NCBI RefSeq assembly: GCF_023074175.1
Contig: NZ_JADPKS010000046.1
Coordinates: 84,643 to 148,642, forward strand
Direction of reading: 5' to 3'
Source: Bradyrhizobium sp. 139
Lineage (GTDB): Bacteria > Pseudomonadota > Alphaproteobacteria > Rhizobiales > Xanthobacteraceae
DNA length: 64,000 nt
Part shown: positions 26,385 through 34,804 of the stretch, in pieces
How the letters are laid out: each line of letters opens with the position of its first letter
How positions within the stretch are numbered: the first letter of the stretch is position 1
Notes under the pieces: generated by a model
What the model was told of the DNA's origin: nothing
Database searches by the model: none
What the model saw: only the letters and a program-made list of their open reading frames with translations
Made by a program: the position numbers and the translations under genes

Positions 26385-28004
26385 TCAATGCGATCGCGCC
26401 GGTGCGCTCAGGTCGATCGGCCGCAGCACGGCCGCCGTGGGAATCATCAGCACTGCGACGATCGCGAGCGTCCAGAACACATCGATATAGGCGAGAAAGT
26501 CGACCTGCTGCTGCAGGGTCCGGCCGACCCATGCGACCGCCTGCGACGCAGCGTCGCTCGCATTCGAGCCCTGCGCCTGAAAATAGCGTGTCATCGCGTC
26601 GATGGTCTGCTGGTAGCCGAGGTCGGACGGCGCGGCGTGCTCGATCAGCCGGCTCTGATGGAATTGCTGACGCTGAGCCAGAATCGTCTGCGCCAGCGCA
26701 ACACCCATGGAGCCGCCGATGTTGCGGGCGACGTTGATCAGCGCGGAAGCCTGGTTGGTCTTGTCAGGCGGCACGCCGTCATACGACGCAGTCGTCACCG
26801 GCAGGAACAGAAAGGGTAAGCCCAGCGCGAGGAAGATGCGCGACAGCGCGGCATAGCCATAGGTAATGTCGCCGGTGAGCCCCGTCAGATGCCACATCGA
26901 GAACGCGACGATGGCGGCGCCGAGCATGATGAGGTATTTCGGCTGCACCGTGCTGACGAGGCGACCAACCACCGGCATCAGCACCAGGGTCGCGATGCCG
27001 CCGGGCGACAATGCGAGACCGGCCAGCAGCGCCGTGTAATTCAGCTCGGTCTGGAGCAGTTGCGGCAAAAGCTGCGTAGTGGAGATCAGCACCCCGCCGG
27101 TGCCGAGCATGACCAGAAAGCAGGCCGCGAATTGCCGGCGGCCAAGCAGGCGGAGGTCGACGATGGGATCGTCGCGCGTCAGCTCCCACGGGATCAGCGC
27201 GAGCAACGAGACGGCTGCGAGCACCGCGAATAAGACGATCACGTTCGAGCCGAACCAGTCGTTGCGCTGCCCTTCGTCCAGCACGTATTCGAGCGAGCCA
27301 AGCCCGATCGCGACGAGTACGAAGCCGACATAATCGACGCGCAGACCCTTGCTCAGCAGCTTCTTCCTCTCCTCCTCCGCGCCCGATGGCTCCTTGACCA
27401 GCGTGCCGACCAGGAACAGGGAGAGCATTCCCATCGGCACATTGATCAGGAACACCCAGTGCCAGCTGTAGGTATCGGTGATCCAGCCGCCGAGTGTCGG
27501 ACCGATCACGGGCGCGACCACTACTGCGACGCCGTAGATCGCGAAAGCCTGGCCGCGCTTGTGCGGCGGGAAGGAGTCCGCGAGGATCGCCTGCTCGCTG
27601 GTCGCCATGCCACCGCCTCCGAGGCCTTGCAGGATGCGGAACAGCACCAGCGCCTCCAGATACCAGGCGAAGCCGCACAGCAGTGACGCGACCGAAAACG
27701 TCGCCACGCATATCATGTAAAAACGCTTGCGGCCGATCACTGTGGAGAGCCAGCCGGATATCGACAGCACGACGGCGTTGGCGACGAGATAGCTGGTGAT
27801 GACGTAGGTGCTCTCGTCGATGCCGACGGCGAGCCCGCCGGCGATGTGACGCAACGCGACATTGGCGATGGTGGTGTCGAGCACCTCCATGAAGGTCGCG
27901 ATCGAGACCACGAAGGCGACGAGATAGGGATTGTGTCCGCCGGCAGCCGAGCGCTCCGGCGACCAACCAGCTGCGGATACGCCGCCTTGCGCTGCGTCCG
28001 TCAT
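26385..28004 (-). CDS. emrB: DHA2-family MFS multidrug efflux transporter (EmrB-like)
   Basis: 539 residues from the ATG at 28004, whose ATGA overlaps the stop of the upstream emrA gene; this fixes the start in preference to an ATG five codons earlier. About 14 transmembrane helices are visible, with motif C-like GWWITDTYSWHW-type text (GPTLGGWITDTYSWHWVF) near 155 and FMEVLDTTIANVA near residue 35, the DHA2 signature. It is the inner-membrane pump of a tripartite EmrAB-TolC system that exports hydrophobic compounds. No outer-membrane partner is encoded nearby. Confidence 0.93.
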   Translation of the reverse strand: MTDAAQGGVSAAGWSPERSAAGGHNPYLVAFVVSIATFMEVLDTTIANVALRHIAGGLAVGIDESTYVITSYLVANAVVLSISGWLSTVIGRKRFYMICVATFSVASLLCGFAWYLEALVLFRILQGLGGGGMATSEQAILADSFPPHKRGQAFAIYGVAVVVAPVIGPTLGGWITDTYSWHWVFLINVPMGMLSLFLVGTLVKEPSGAEEERKKLLSKGLRVDYVGFVLVAIGLGSLEYVLDEGQRNDWFGSNVIVLFAVLAAVSLLALIPWELTRDDPIVDLRLLGRRQFAACFLVMLGTGGVLISTTQLLPQLLQTELNYTALLAGLALSPGGIATLVLMPVVGRLVSTVQPKYLIMLGAAIVAFSMWHLTGLTGDITYGYAALSRIFLALGLPFLFLPVTTASYDGVPPDKTNQASALINVARNIGGSMGVALAQTILAQRQQFHQSRLIEHAAPSDLGYQQTIDAMTRYFQAQGSNASDAASQAVAWVGRTLQQQVDFLAYIDVFWTLAIVAVLMIPTAAVLRPIDLSAPARSH

Positions 28005-29155
28005 CGCACCCTGGTCCAAGGCACGACCGACATGCCGGGACCGACCGGCAGATCGGCCGGCCAGTTGTCGACCACGATCTTCACCGGCACGCGCTGCACC
28101 ACCTTGACAAAGTTGCCGGTAGCGTTCTCCGCCGGCAGCAGGCTGAACGCGGTGCCCGACCCCGGCTGCACGGAATCGACACGTCCCGTCAGCTTGCGCC
28201 CAGGATAGGCATCGATGCGGATTTCGACCGGCTGTCCCGGACGCATGTCGTTGAGTTGCGTCTCCTTATAGTTGGCGACGATCCAGACTTCGTCAGGCAC
28301 GAACATCATCAGGCTCTGCCCCGCTGTCACAAACGTGCCTTTGGCGCCGCTGAGCTTGACGACGCGGCCGGACTGCGCTGCGACAACGCTGGTATATTGC
28401 AAATTCAGCCTGGCCTGATCGAGCTGCGCCTGCGACTGTTGAAGCTGTGCCTTGGCGCCTTCGAGCTGCGCTTGCAGCGTCTTGATGCCGAGTTGCGCGG
28501 CCGTCACCGCAGTCTTGGCGCGCTCGGTGTTGGCCTGCTGGGCCTGAAGATCGGAGTGTGTCTGTTGCTGGCGCTGCACGGTGCCGGCGCCCTTTTCGAC
28601 CAGATTCTGGGCGCGCGCGAACTCTTCCTGAGAGAACTGAAGCTGGGCTTGCGCCTGCTCGAGCTGCGCCTGAGCCTGCTTGATCTGCTCCTGCTGCGAA
28701 ACGATCTGCGCCTCGACATTGTCGATGTTGGCCTTGGAGACCGCAACTTGAGCTGTGGCCTGATCTAAGGCAATGCGGTAGTCGCGCTCGTCGATCTTGG
28801 CAAGGAGATCGCCGAGTTTGACATGCTGATTGTCCGTGACCGGAACGTCAGTCACGTAGCCGCCCACTTTTGAGGCCACGGAAAAGCTGCGCGCGGCGAC
28901 GAAGGCATCATCGGCGGATTCGTAGTGGCGAACTTCGAGCCAGTAGAGCAAGCCGCCGGTCAGGGCCGCGAGCAGAACGACGACGCCAAGGGTCGCCAGT
29001 AACCAATGCTCGCGGAGCCGATCGCGCAGCGACGGCGTCGTCGCCGGCTTCTGGTCCTTGGCATCGCGGGTCCGATCAGGAGACGTCTTCGGAGCTTCCT
29101 TCACCTTCTGCGGCTGCTCCGCGGACGGCCCACGCTCCCGTGTCTGAGCATCCAC
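28001..29155 (-). CDS. emrA: HlyD/EmrA-type membrane fusion protein
   Basis: 384 residues. Two GTG codons compete as start; the GTG at 29155 has GGAAAGG eight bases upstream, while the one at 29164 overlaps that site, so the second is chosen. One transmembrane helix (WLLATLGVVVLLAALTGGLLYWL) lies near residues 50-72, then the biotinyl-lipoyl half-motif, a long coiled-coil hairpin rich in Gln/Ala (about 120-250) and a beta-barrel domain with VWIVANYKETQLNDMRPGQPVEI. It links EmrB to an outer-membrane channel. Translationally coupled to emrB. Confidence 0.92.
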   Translation of the reverse strand: MDAQTRERGPSAEQPQKVKEAPKTSPDRTRDAKDQKPATTPSLRDRLREHWLLATLGVVVLLAALTGGLLYWLEVRHYESADDAFVAARSFSVASKVGGYVTDVPVTDNQHVKLGDLLAKIDERDYRIALDQATAQVAVSKANIDNVEAQIVSQQEQIKQAQAQLEQAQAQLQFSQEEFARAQNLVEKGAGTVQRQQQTHSDLQAQQANTERAKTAVTAAQLGIKTLQAQLEGAKAQLQQSQAQLDQARLNLQYTSVVAAQSGRVVKLSGAKGTFVTAGQSLMMFVPDEVWIVANYKETQLNDMRPGQPVEIRIDAYPGRKLTGRVDSVQPGSGTAFSLLPAENATGNFVKVVQRVPVKIVVDNWPADLPVGPGMSVVPWTRVR

Positions 29156-29325
29156 GGTGAACACCTTTCCAAGGGACTAAACCGGCGGCAGAGCGGCCAA
29201 GCCCGGGGCCTAACGACAGCCCCCGAGCATGGTTCCGGCCTTCGAGAGCCCCACTGTCATTCATGATTGCAGTGCTCAAAAAGGAAGCGCGGCACCGTGC
29301 CTGCCGCCGCTGCCCTGCACTTTGC

Positions 29326-29484
29326 TCAGTGCGTCTTCGTCTCTTGCCACTTCTCGAGGTCGTGCTTTACCTCGCCCGACTTTTGCTCTTTCTCCGGATT
29401 GCCCTTCCAGGGCTTGTCCGTCTGGGCATGCGATCCCCAGTCATTCTGACGCCGGGGATCGTCGGTGGGCCGTTCCTTGCTCAT
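29326..29484 (-). CDS. Small hydrophilic protein, 52 residues
   Basis: Starts at the ATG at 29484 with GGGAGA upstream; the protein is highly charged (MSKERPTDDPRRQNDWGSHAQ and GNPEKEQKSGEVKHDLEKWQ) and has no hydrophobic stretch, so it is probably soluble and disordered or helical. It begins 23 bp after the PRC-barrel gene, so both probably share the EcfG-type promoter at 29914-29938. The family is unnamed; similar short charged proteins accompany stress genes in Bradyrhizobium. Confidence 0.72.
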   Translation of the reverse strand: MSKERPTDDPRRQNDWGSHAQTDKPWKGNPEKEQKSGEVKHDLEKWQETKTH

Positions 29485-29507
29485 CGGATCTCCCTTTTGT
29501 GCGGCCC

Positions 29508-29882
29508 TCAAGCGAAGGGAACACCATAGTAGGAGTTGATGTCGCGAACCGCGGCGTCATCGCCCCAGTTCCAGTCGCTGCGTCCACCGTATTTCGGCGC
29601 ACCTTCGAGCGCTTTGGCGGTAATCCCGGTGACATAGCCGCCGAGCTCCGTATCGTATTTCAGCGATTGCCAAGGTAGCGGATAGTGATCGTTGCCGAGG
29701 CCCAGAAATCCGCCGAAGCCGAGCACGGCGTAGGATACCTTGCCGCTGACCTTGTCGATCATCACGCGTTCAATCGAGCCGATCTTGTTGCGATCAGCGC
29801 CATAGACCGGTGTTCCCTCGACCTTGTCGCTGCCGATCAGGCGACCCATCTCGGTTCGATCCATTTCGCCCTGATTCAACAT
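29508..29882 (-). CDS. PRC-barrel domain protein
   Basis: 124 residues from the ATG at 29882, preceded by CGGAGAAC. The PRC barrel covers about residues 10-95: RLIGSDKVEGTPVYGADRNK, IGSIERVMIDKVSGKVSYAV and HYPLPWQSLKYDTELGGYV are typical strands. Such proteins are common in rhizobial stress regulons; the domain also occurs in photosynthetic reaction centre H subunits and RimM. There is no signal peptide. It diverges from the ThDP enzyme gene, and the shared 142-bp promoter region carries EcfG-type motifs for both directions. Confidence 0.9.
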   Translation of the reverse strand: MLNQGEMDRTEMGRLIGSDKVEGTPVYGADRNKIGSIERVMIDKVSGKVSYAVLGFGGFLGLGNDHYPLPWQSLKYDTELGGYVTGITAKALEGAPKYGGRSDWNWGDDAAVRDINSYYGVPFA

Positions 29883-29913
29883 CTCAGTTCTCCGCTCCGT
29901 CAGTCTATGGACC

Positions 29914-29938
29914 AACCGAATGCGGAGGCGATCGTTCC
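29914..29938 (-). promoter_or_regulatory. EcfG-type promoter for the PRC-barrel gene
   Basis: On the minus strand GGAAC is followed after 17 bases by GTT (preceded by G rather than C). The motif ends 32 bp upstream of the ATG. Confidence 0.6.
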
Positions 29939-29960
29939 AGACGGCACTTGCGACCAGACA

Positions 29961-29985
29961 GGAACATCGCCCGAAACGCGCTGTT
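29961..29985 (+). promoter_or_regulatory. EcfG-type promoter for the ThDP-dependent enzyme gene
   Basis: GGAAC and GTT separated by 17 bases on the plus strand (TGTT instead of CGTT), ending 39 bp before the ATG at 30025. It is back-to-back with the minus-strand motif at 29914-29938. Confidence 0.6.
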
Positions 29986-30024
29986 CTTGAGTTTCCAGAT
30001 CAGGAAACCGGGGAGCCGCCTACA

Positions 30025-31806
30025 ATGTCCCAGACCGTCTCCGACTTCATCGTCCAGCGTCTCTATGACTGGGGCGTACGCCACATTTTCGGTTACCCCG
30101 GCGACGGCATCAACGGGGTGTTCGGCGCGATGAACCGCGCCGAGGGCAAGATCGGTTTCGTGCAGGCGCGGCATGAGGAGATGGCGGCGTTCATGGCGAG
30201 CGCCTATGCAAAATTTTCGGGCCAGCTCGGCGTCTGCATCGCGACCTCGGGCCCCGGCGCCTCGCATCTCATCACCGGCCTGTACGACGCGCTGCTCGAT
30301 CACCAGCCGGTTCTGGCGATTGTCGGCCAGCAAGCCCGCAACGCGCTCGGCGGGAGCTATCAACAGGAACTCGACTTGGTCTCGATGTTCAAGGACGTCG
30401 CCGGCGCCTATGTCGTGCAGGCGTCCACCCCGGCGCAAGTGCGCCACCTGATCGATCGATCGGTGCGAACGGCGCTGGCCCGGCGGACGCCGACTGCAAT
30501 CATCCTGCCCAACGATCTCCAGGAGGAGGCCTACGAAAGCTCGCCTCAGGCGCACGGCACGCTGCATTCCGGCGTCGGATACAGTTCTCCCAGCATTACG
30601 CCGCGCGAGACCGAACTCGACCGTGCGGCCGAGGTGCTCAACGCCGGCGAGAAGGTCGCAATGCTCATCGGCGCCGGCGCGCTGCATGCAACTGACGAGG
30701 TGATCGCCGTCGCCGACCGGCTATCAGCCGGTTGCGCCAAGGCGCTGCTCGGCAAGGCCGCGCTCCCCGATGACCTGACCTGGGTCACCGGCTCGATCGG
30801 CCTGCTCGGCACCGAGCCCAGCTACAACATGATGATGGAATGCGACACGCTGCTGATGGTCGGCTCCGCCTTTCCCTATGCCGAATTCCTGCCGACGGAA
30901 GGCGCGGCGCGCGGCGTGCAGATCGACATCGACGCCAGCATGATGTCGATCCGCTTCCCCATGGAGGTCGGTCTCGTCGGCGATGCCGCCGAGACGCTGC
31001 GCGCGCTGTTGCCGCGGCTTGCTCCCAAGAGCGACGGCGCATGGCGCAAGGGCATCGAAGATGACGTCGCGAAATGGTGGAAGACGCTGGACGATCGCGC
31101 GCATCAGCCCGCAGCGCCGGTCAATCCACAGCTCGTCGCCTGGGAGCTGTCCCCGCGCCTGCCCGACCGCGCCATCATCACCAGCGATTCCGGCTCTTGC
31201 GCCAACTGGTTCGCGCGCGACCTAAAGATGCGCCGCGGCATGACCGCCTCGCTCTCCGGCGGCCTCGCCTCGATGGGCGCCGCGGTACCTTACGCACTCG
31301 CCGCAAAATACGCTCATCCAGACCGGCCGGTGATTGCACTGGTCGGCGATGGTGCGATGCAAATGAACAACATGGCCGAGCTGATCACGGCCGCGAAATA
31401 CTGGCGCTCCTGGCGCGATCCGCGCTTCATCGTCTGCGTCTTCAACAACGAAGACCTCAACCAGGTCACCTGGGAGCAGCGCATCATCAACGGCGATCCC
31501 AAATTCGAGGCCTCGCAGCGCATTCCGGACGTGTCCTATTCCCGCTTTGCCGAGATGATCGGCCTCTCCGGCATATTCGTCGACAGTCCGCAACTGCTCG
31601 GCTCGGCCTGGGAGCAGGCGCTGGCGAGCGAGATGCCCGTCGTGCTTGAGGTGAAAACCGATCCCGAGGTGCCGCCGCTGCCGCCGCACATTACATTGCA
31701 GCAGGCGAAGAATTTCTCGCTCGCGCTGATGAAGGCAGATCCAAACCAGAGCAGCATGATCAAGGGGGCGGCACGGCAGGTGCTGGAAAATATCCTGCCT
31801 GGATAA
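30025..31806 (+). CDS. Thiamine-diphosphate-dependent enzyme (pyruvate oxidase / acetolactate synthase-like)
   Basis: 593 residues from the ATG at 30025; the longer frame runs into the promoter. The catalytic glutamate is E51 in ARHEEMAAFMASAYAK. The ThDP/Mg motif begins GDGAMQMNN at residues 441-449 and ends with FNN about 26 residues later. The central domain (about 190-330) resembles the FAD/ADP-binding part of PoxB. It resembles quinone-dependent pyruvate dehydrogenases that decarboxylate pyruvate to acetate, but glyoxylate carboligase- or acetolactate synthase-like action cannot be excluded. A small gene follows after 15 bp. Confidence 0.88.
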   Translation: MSQTVSDFIVQRLYDWGVRHIFGYPGDGINGVFGAMNRAEGKIGFVQARHEEMAAFMASAYAKFSGQLGVCIATSGPGASHLITGLYDALLDHQPVLAIVGQQARNALGGSYQQELDLVSMFKDVAGAYVVQASTPAQVRHLIDRSVRTALARRTPTAIILPNDLQEEAYESSPQAHGTLHSGVGYSSPSITPRETELDRAAEVLNAGEKVAMLIGAGALHATDEVIAVADRLSAGCAKALLGKAALPDDLTWVTGSIGLLGTEPSYNMMMECDTLLMVGSAFPYAEFLPTEGAARGVQIDIDASMMSIRFPMEVGLVGDAAETLRALLPRLAPKSDGAWRKGIEDDVAKWWKTLDDRAHQPAAPVNPQLVAWELSPRLPDRAIITSDSGSCANWFARDLKMRRGMTASLSGGLASMGAAVPYALAAKYAHPDRPVIALVGDGAMQMNNMAELITAAKYWRSWRDPRFIVCVFNNEDLNQVTWEQRIINGDPKFEASQRIPDVSYSRFAEMIGLSGIFVDSPQLLGSAWEQALASEMPVVLEVKTDPEVPPLPPHITLQQAKNFSLALMKADPNQSSMIKGAARQVLENILPG

Positions 31807-31821
31807 GGAATGAGGTGAAGC

Positions 31822-32049
31822 ATGAGCGATTTTCGCGATATCCAGCACGGCGTCAACGATCCCGTCGACGGTGTCGACGTCAGGCGACAGATCAACGCCA
31901 ACCAGACCCCGCATGAGCGGGCGCAACGACACGCCGATGTGCGCGCTGATCCGTCGGCCTCGCCGGCAGAATCATTCTTGCCTGAGAGACTACGGCGCAA
32001 GCCGACCGATCCGATCAATCCGCGCACGGGTCGCAATCCGACGGATTAG
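31822..32049 (+). CDS. Small hydrophilic protein, 75 residues
   Basis: Starts 15 bp after the ThDP enzyme with GAGGTGAA upstream, so it is in the same transcript. The sequence is polar and charged (HGVNDPVDGVDVRRQINANQ, ERAQRHADVRADPSASPAES) and ends with KPTDPINPRTGRNPTD. No hydrophobic or known domain is visible; it is probably disordered. Function unknown. Its stop codon TAG shares two bases with the -35 element of the next EcfG-type promoter. Confidence 0.72.
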   Translation: MSDFRDIQHGVNDPVDGVDVRRQINANQTPHERAQRHADVRADPSASPAESFLPERLRRKPTDPINPRTGRNPTD

Positions 32050-32073
32050 GAACCTCGGTCCCGGCGCGGTGTT
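32049..32073 (+). promoter_or_regulatory. EcfG-type promoter for the DUF4142 gene
   Basis: GGAAC, 17 bases, GTT on the plus strand, starting within the stop codon of the upstream gene and ending 57 bp before the ATG at 32131. Confidence 0.6.
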
Positions 32074-32130
32074 GGTCGTCGCAAAGACCCGCGCGGCATG
32101 CAGCCGCGCCGCCAATCCGGAGGACCGATC

Positions 32131-32682
32131 ATGAAACGTACCACCATCGCCTTTGCTTGTGTGCTTCTCGCAAGCCCCGCGCTCGCCCAGTCGCTCGGCG
32201 AGAAGACCGGCGTCAACTCGGTGCTCGGCGTCGCGCCTGCTACCGCAGACTTCGTCAAGGAGGTCGCTATCAGCGACATATTCGAGATCGAATCGAGCAA
32301 GCTGGCCCAGCAGAAGGGCAACGCGCAGGAAAAATCCTTTGCGCAGCAGATGGTGACCGACCATACCAAGACCAGCAGCGAGCTCAAGGGCCTCGTCGGC
32401 GACGGCAAGGTGCAGGCGACCCTGCCGACGGCGCTCGACAGTTCGCACCAGAGCAAGCTCGACAAGCTCAAGGGCGCGACAGGCAAGGATTTCAGCTCGG
32501 ACTACAATTCCTACCAGGTCAGCGCGCACGAGGACGCGGTCTCACTGTTCGACCGCTACGCCAAGGGTGGCGACAATTCGGCGCTGAAGGACTGGGCCGG
32601 CAAGACGCTGCCGGCACTCAAGCATCATCTCGACATGGCCAAGGAGCTCGGCAAGGCACCGAGCGTCGGGCAGTCCAAGTAA
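32131..32682 (+). CDS. DUF4142 domain secreted protein
   Basis: 183 residues from the ATG at 32131, with CCGGAGG upstream and a signal peptide MKRTTIAFACVLLASPALAQ. The mature part is a helical ferritin-like DUF4142 bundle: FVKEVAISDIFEIESSKLAQ, FAQQMVTDHTKTSSELKGLV, and AHEDAVSLFDRYAKGGDNSA with LPALKHHLDMAKEL at the end. Role unknown; family members are periplasmic and often stress-linked. A second DUF4142-like gene lies at 36854. A strong hairpin follows. Confidence 0.92.
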   Translation: MKRTTIAFACVLLASPALAQSLGEKTGVNSVLGVAPATADFVKEVAISDIFEIESSKLAQQKGNAQEKSFAQQMVTDHTKTSSELKGLVGDGKVQATLPTALDSSHQSKLDKLKGATGKDFSSDYNSYQVSAHEDAVSLFDRYAKGGDNSALKDWAGKTLPALKHHLDMAKELGKAPSVGQSK

Positions 32683-32690
32683 TCATCGCA

Positions 32691-32719
32691 TGAGGACGCC
32701 GGCCTCACCGGCGTCCTCA
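32691..32719 (+). terminator. Perfect 12-bp hairpin after the DUF4142 gene
   Basis: TGAGGACGCCGG / CCGGCGTCCTCA with a 5-base loop. It lacks a T-run, so it may be a Rho-dependent stop aid or an mRNA 3' stabiliser. Confidence 0.6.
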
Positions 32720-32773
32720 TGTCAGCAACGATGCTCCTCCGCTCGTTGAGACCGCAAGATTGCGGAGACCACC

Positions 32774-33775
32774 ATGGCGCATCAAGGCAAGACGTCAGTA
32801 TCCCGCCGGCACGTGGTTCACGCGGCGAGCGCAACGCTCGCTGCGGCTTCGCTGGCGTCTTCGTCAGCGAAAGGAGACACCGAGATGGCCGAGCACGACC
32901 TGATCAATCCCGTCACTCGCTATCCCAAACCGCCCTTCAAGAAGCAGTCACAGCCCTGGCCGGGCCTTGCCGGCAAGATGGAGCCGCGGCCGGATCATGG
33001 TGAGACCAGCTACAACGGCTCCGGCCGCCTCGCCGGCCGCAACGCGCTGATCACCGGCGGCGATTCCGGCATGGGCCGCGCGGCCGCGATCGCCTATGCA
33101 CGCGAAGGCGCCGACGTCGCCATCAACTATCTGCCGGCGGAAGAGCCCGACGCACAGGAAGTGATCGCGCTGATCAGGAAAGAAGGACGAACCGGGCTTG
33201 CGATCCCCGGTGATCTCAAGGATGAAGTCTTCTGCAACAAGCTGGTCGAGCAGGCTGTCCAGGGTCTCGGCGGGCTCGACATCATCGTCAACAACGCGGC
33301 ACGGCAGCAGACGCGCGCCTCGATCCTCGACGTCTCGTCGGAAGACTTCGACGCGACCATGAAGACCAACATCTATGCGCCGTTCTGGATCATCAAGGCT
33401 GCGCTGCCGCATCTCAAGCCCGGCTCCTGCATCATCGGCACCACCTCCGAGCAGGCTTACGATCCCTCGCCCGATCTCTACGACTATGCGCAGACCAAGG
33501 CCGCGACGATGAACTACCTGAAGTCGCTGGCGAAGCAGCTCGCCCCCAAGGGCATCCGCGTCAACGGCGTCGCGCCCGGACCGATCTGGACACCGCTCCA
33601 GGTCTCCGGCGGCACAACCATGGAGAAGCTCGAAAAATTCGGGGGGATGACACCGCTCGGCCGTCCCGGCCAGCCTGCCGAATTGGCCTCGATTTACGTG
33701 CAGCTCGCCGCGGCCGACGCGAGCTATGCGACCGGCCAGGTGTATGGTTCCGCCGGTGGATCGGGGCAGCCGTAG
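32774..33775 (+). CDS. SDR family oxidoreductase, YghA-like, with putative Tat leader
   Basis: 333 residues in the full frame. From Met38 (ATG at 32885) it matches the YghA group closely: LINPVTRYPKPPFKKQSQPW, then the cofactor motif TGGDSGMGRAAAIAYAREGA, NNAARQQ, the Tyr/Lys pair in YDYAQTKAATM, and a C-terminal GSAGGSGQP. The 37 extra N-terminal residues contain SRRHVVHAASATLAAASLAS, which looks like a twin-arginine export signal. Two ribosome sites exist: GGAG before 32774 and a better AAAGGAG before 32885. Both exported and cytosolic products are thus possible. The substrate is unknown. Confidence 0.88.
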   Translation: MAHQGKTSVSRRHVVHAASATLAAASLASSSAKGDTEMAEHDLINPVTRYPKPPFKKQSQPWPGLAGKMEPRPDHGETSYNGSGRLAGRNALITGGDSGMGRAAAIAYAREGADVAINYLPAEEPDAQEVIALIRKEGRTGLAIPGDLKDEVFCNKLVEQAVQGLGGLDIIVNNAARQQTRASILDVSSEDFDATMKTNIYAPFWIIKAALPHLKPGSCIIGTTSEQAYDPSPDLYDYAQTKAATMNYLKSLAKQLAPKGIRVNGVAPGPIWTPLQVSGGTTMEKLEKFGGMTPLGRPGQPAELASIYVQLAAADASYATGQVYGSAGGSGQP

Positions 33776-33875
33776 TCCCGGCGCCGCGGGCTGATGCCAC
33801 GATGTAGAGTTCGGGAACCTTCTTTGTCTCCGGGCCTTACAACCATGTCATGAAGGACATCACGCTTGCAAGCCG

Positions 33876-34460
33876 ATGGCATTAGTGAACGTCAAACCTA
33901 CGCGGATCGACACCGCAATCGCGGATGAGATCGCTGATGACACCAATTCAGGCATCGAGCGCACCGCGCAGTCATTAACCTGGGCCGCCGACGAGCACGT
34001 GCTGCTCGCGCTGGCTGCCGCAGGTTGGCTTTATACTCATCTTCGGCAGCCGCAACAGCGGCCCATTGCAAACCACGTCCTAGCTGTTTCGCTGGCGACT
34101 GCCTTTCTGCCTCACGTCCTGAAATCCGTGTTCGATCAGATCAGGCCAGACCGGCTGACCCTGCGCGGGCACGGACATGGAGTTCCCATCTCAGGACAGG
34201 CGCGCGACTCCTTTCCTTCCGGTCACGCGGTCCATATGGGCGCACTTGCCTCGGCGGCGGGCCTGCTGCCGAAAACGCCGCGTCGTTTGGTACGCATGGT
34301 TGCGGTCGGGGTTTCGCTGACCCGGATTGCGGTACTCGCGCATTGGTCGAGCGACGTGGTCGCGGGCTTCGCCCTTGGCGCGGCCGTGGAGAGGCTGATG
34401 CGGCCATGGACGCTGGCCAAATCGAGGGGCGGAAAAGACAAATGGCGGGTGTCGCCATGA
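33876..34460 (+). CDS. PAP2 superfamily phosphatase
   Basis: A 194-residue membrane phosphatase with the three PAP2 motifs: KSVFDQIRPDR near 84-94, PSGHAVHMG near 115-123 and RIAVLAHWSSDVVAG near 150-164 (the usual SR replaced by TR). It probably dephosphorylates a lipid phosphate, such as phosphatidic acid or undecaprenyl pyrophosphate, at the membrane. Its stop TGA overlaps the ATG of the next gene (ATGA), so three genes form one operon with two small membrane proteins. Confidence 0.9.
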   Translation: MALVNVKPTRIDTAIADEIADDTNSGIERTAQSLTWAADEHVLLALAAAGWLYTHLRQPQQRPIANHVLAVSLATAFLPHVLKSVFDQIRPDRLTLRGHGHGVPISGQARDSFPSGHAVHMGALASAAGLLPKTPRRLVRMVAVGVSLTRIAVLAHWSSDVVAGFALGAAVERLMRPWTLAKSRGGKDKWRVSP

Positions 34461-34804
34461 CCGAATATGTCCTGCGCTTCATTGCGGGCGGCGTGATCGT
34501 GTCCGCCTTCGCGATCCTTGGCGACATGCTCAGGCCCAAGAGTTTTGGCGGCCTCCTCGGCGCCGCGCCGTCGGTCGCGCTCGCCACGCTCGGCATCGCG
34601 GTCGTTCAGCACGGCCCGCAATACGCTGCGGCCGAAAGCTGGACCATGATCTACGGCGCGGTCGCCCTCGCCTGCTACAGCCTTGCCGTTTGTCAGGTGC
34701 TGATGAGGCTTCGTCTCGACGCGCTCCCCGCCACGGTCCTGGCCTTTGGCGCCTGGCTCGTGGTCGCCTTCGGTCTGCTTGCGGGTTTCGGAGGCGCCGC
34801 CTGA
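34457..34804 (+). CDS. DUF3147-like small membrane protein A
   Basis: 115 residues, nearly all hydrophobic, with about four transmembrane helices (VLRFIAGGVIVSAFAILGDM; GLLGAAPSVALATLGIAVV; MIYGAVALACYSLAVCQVLM; VLAFGAWLVVAFGLLAGFG). The start is fixed by the ATGA overlap with the PAP2 gene, and its own TGA overlaps the next ATG (TGATG). The N-terminal EYVLRFIAGG and FGGLLGAAPSVAL recur in the following gene, so the two are paralogues. Function unknown. Confidence 0.82.
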   Translation: MTEYVLRFIAGGVIVSAFAILGDMLRPKSFGGLLGAAPSVALATLGIAVVQHGPQYAAAESWTMIYGAVALACYSLAVCQVLMRLRLDALPATVLAFGAWLVVAFGLLAGFGGAA

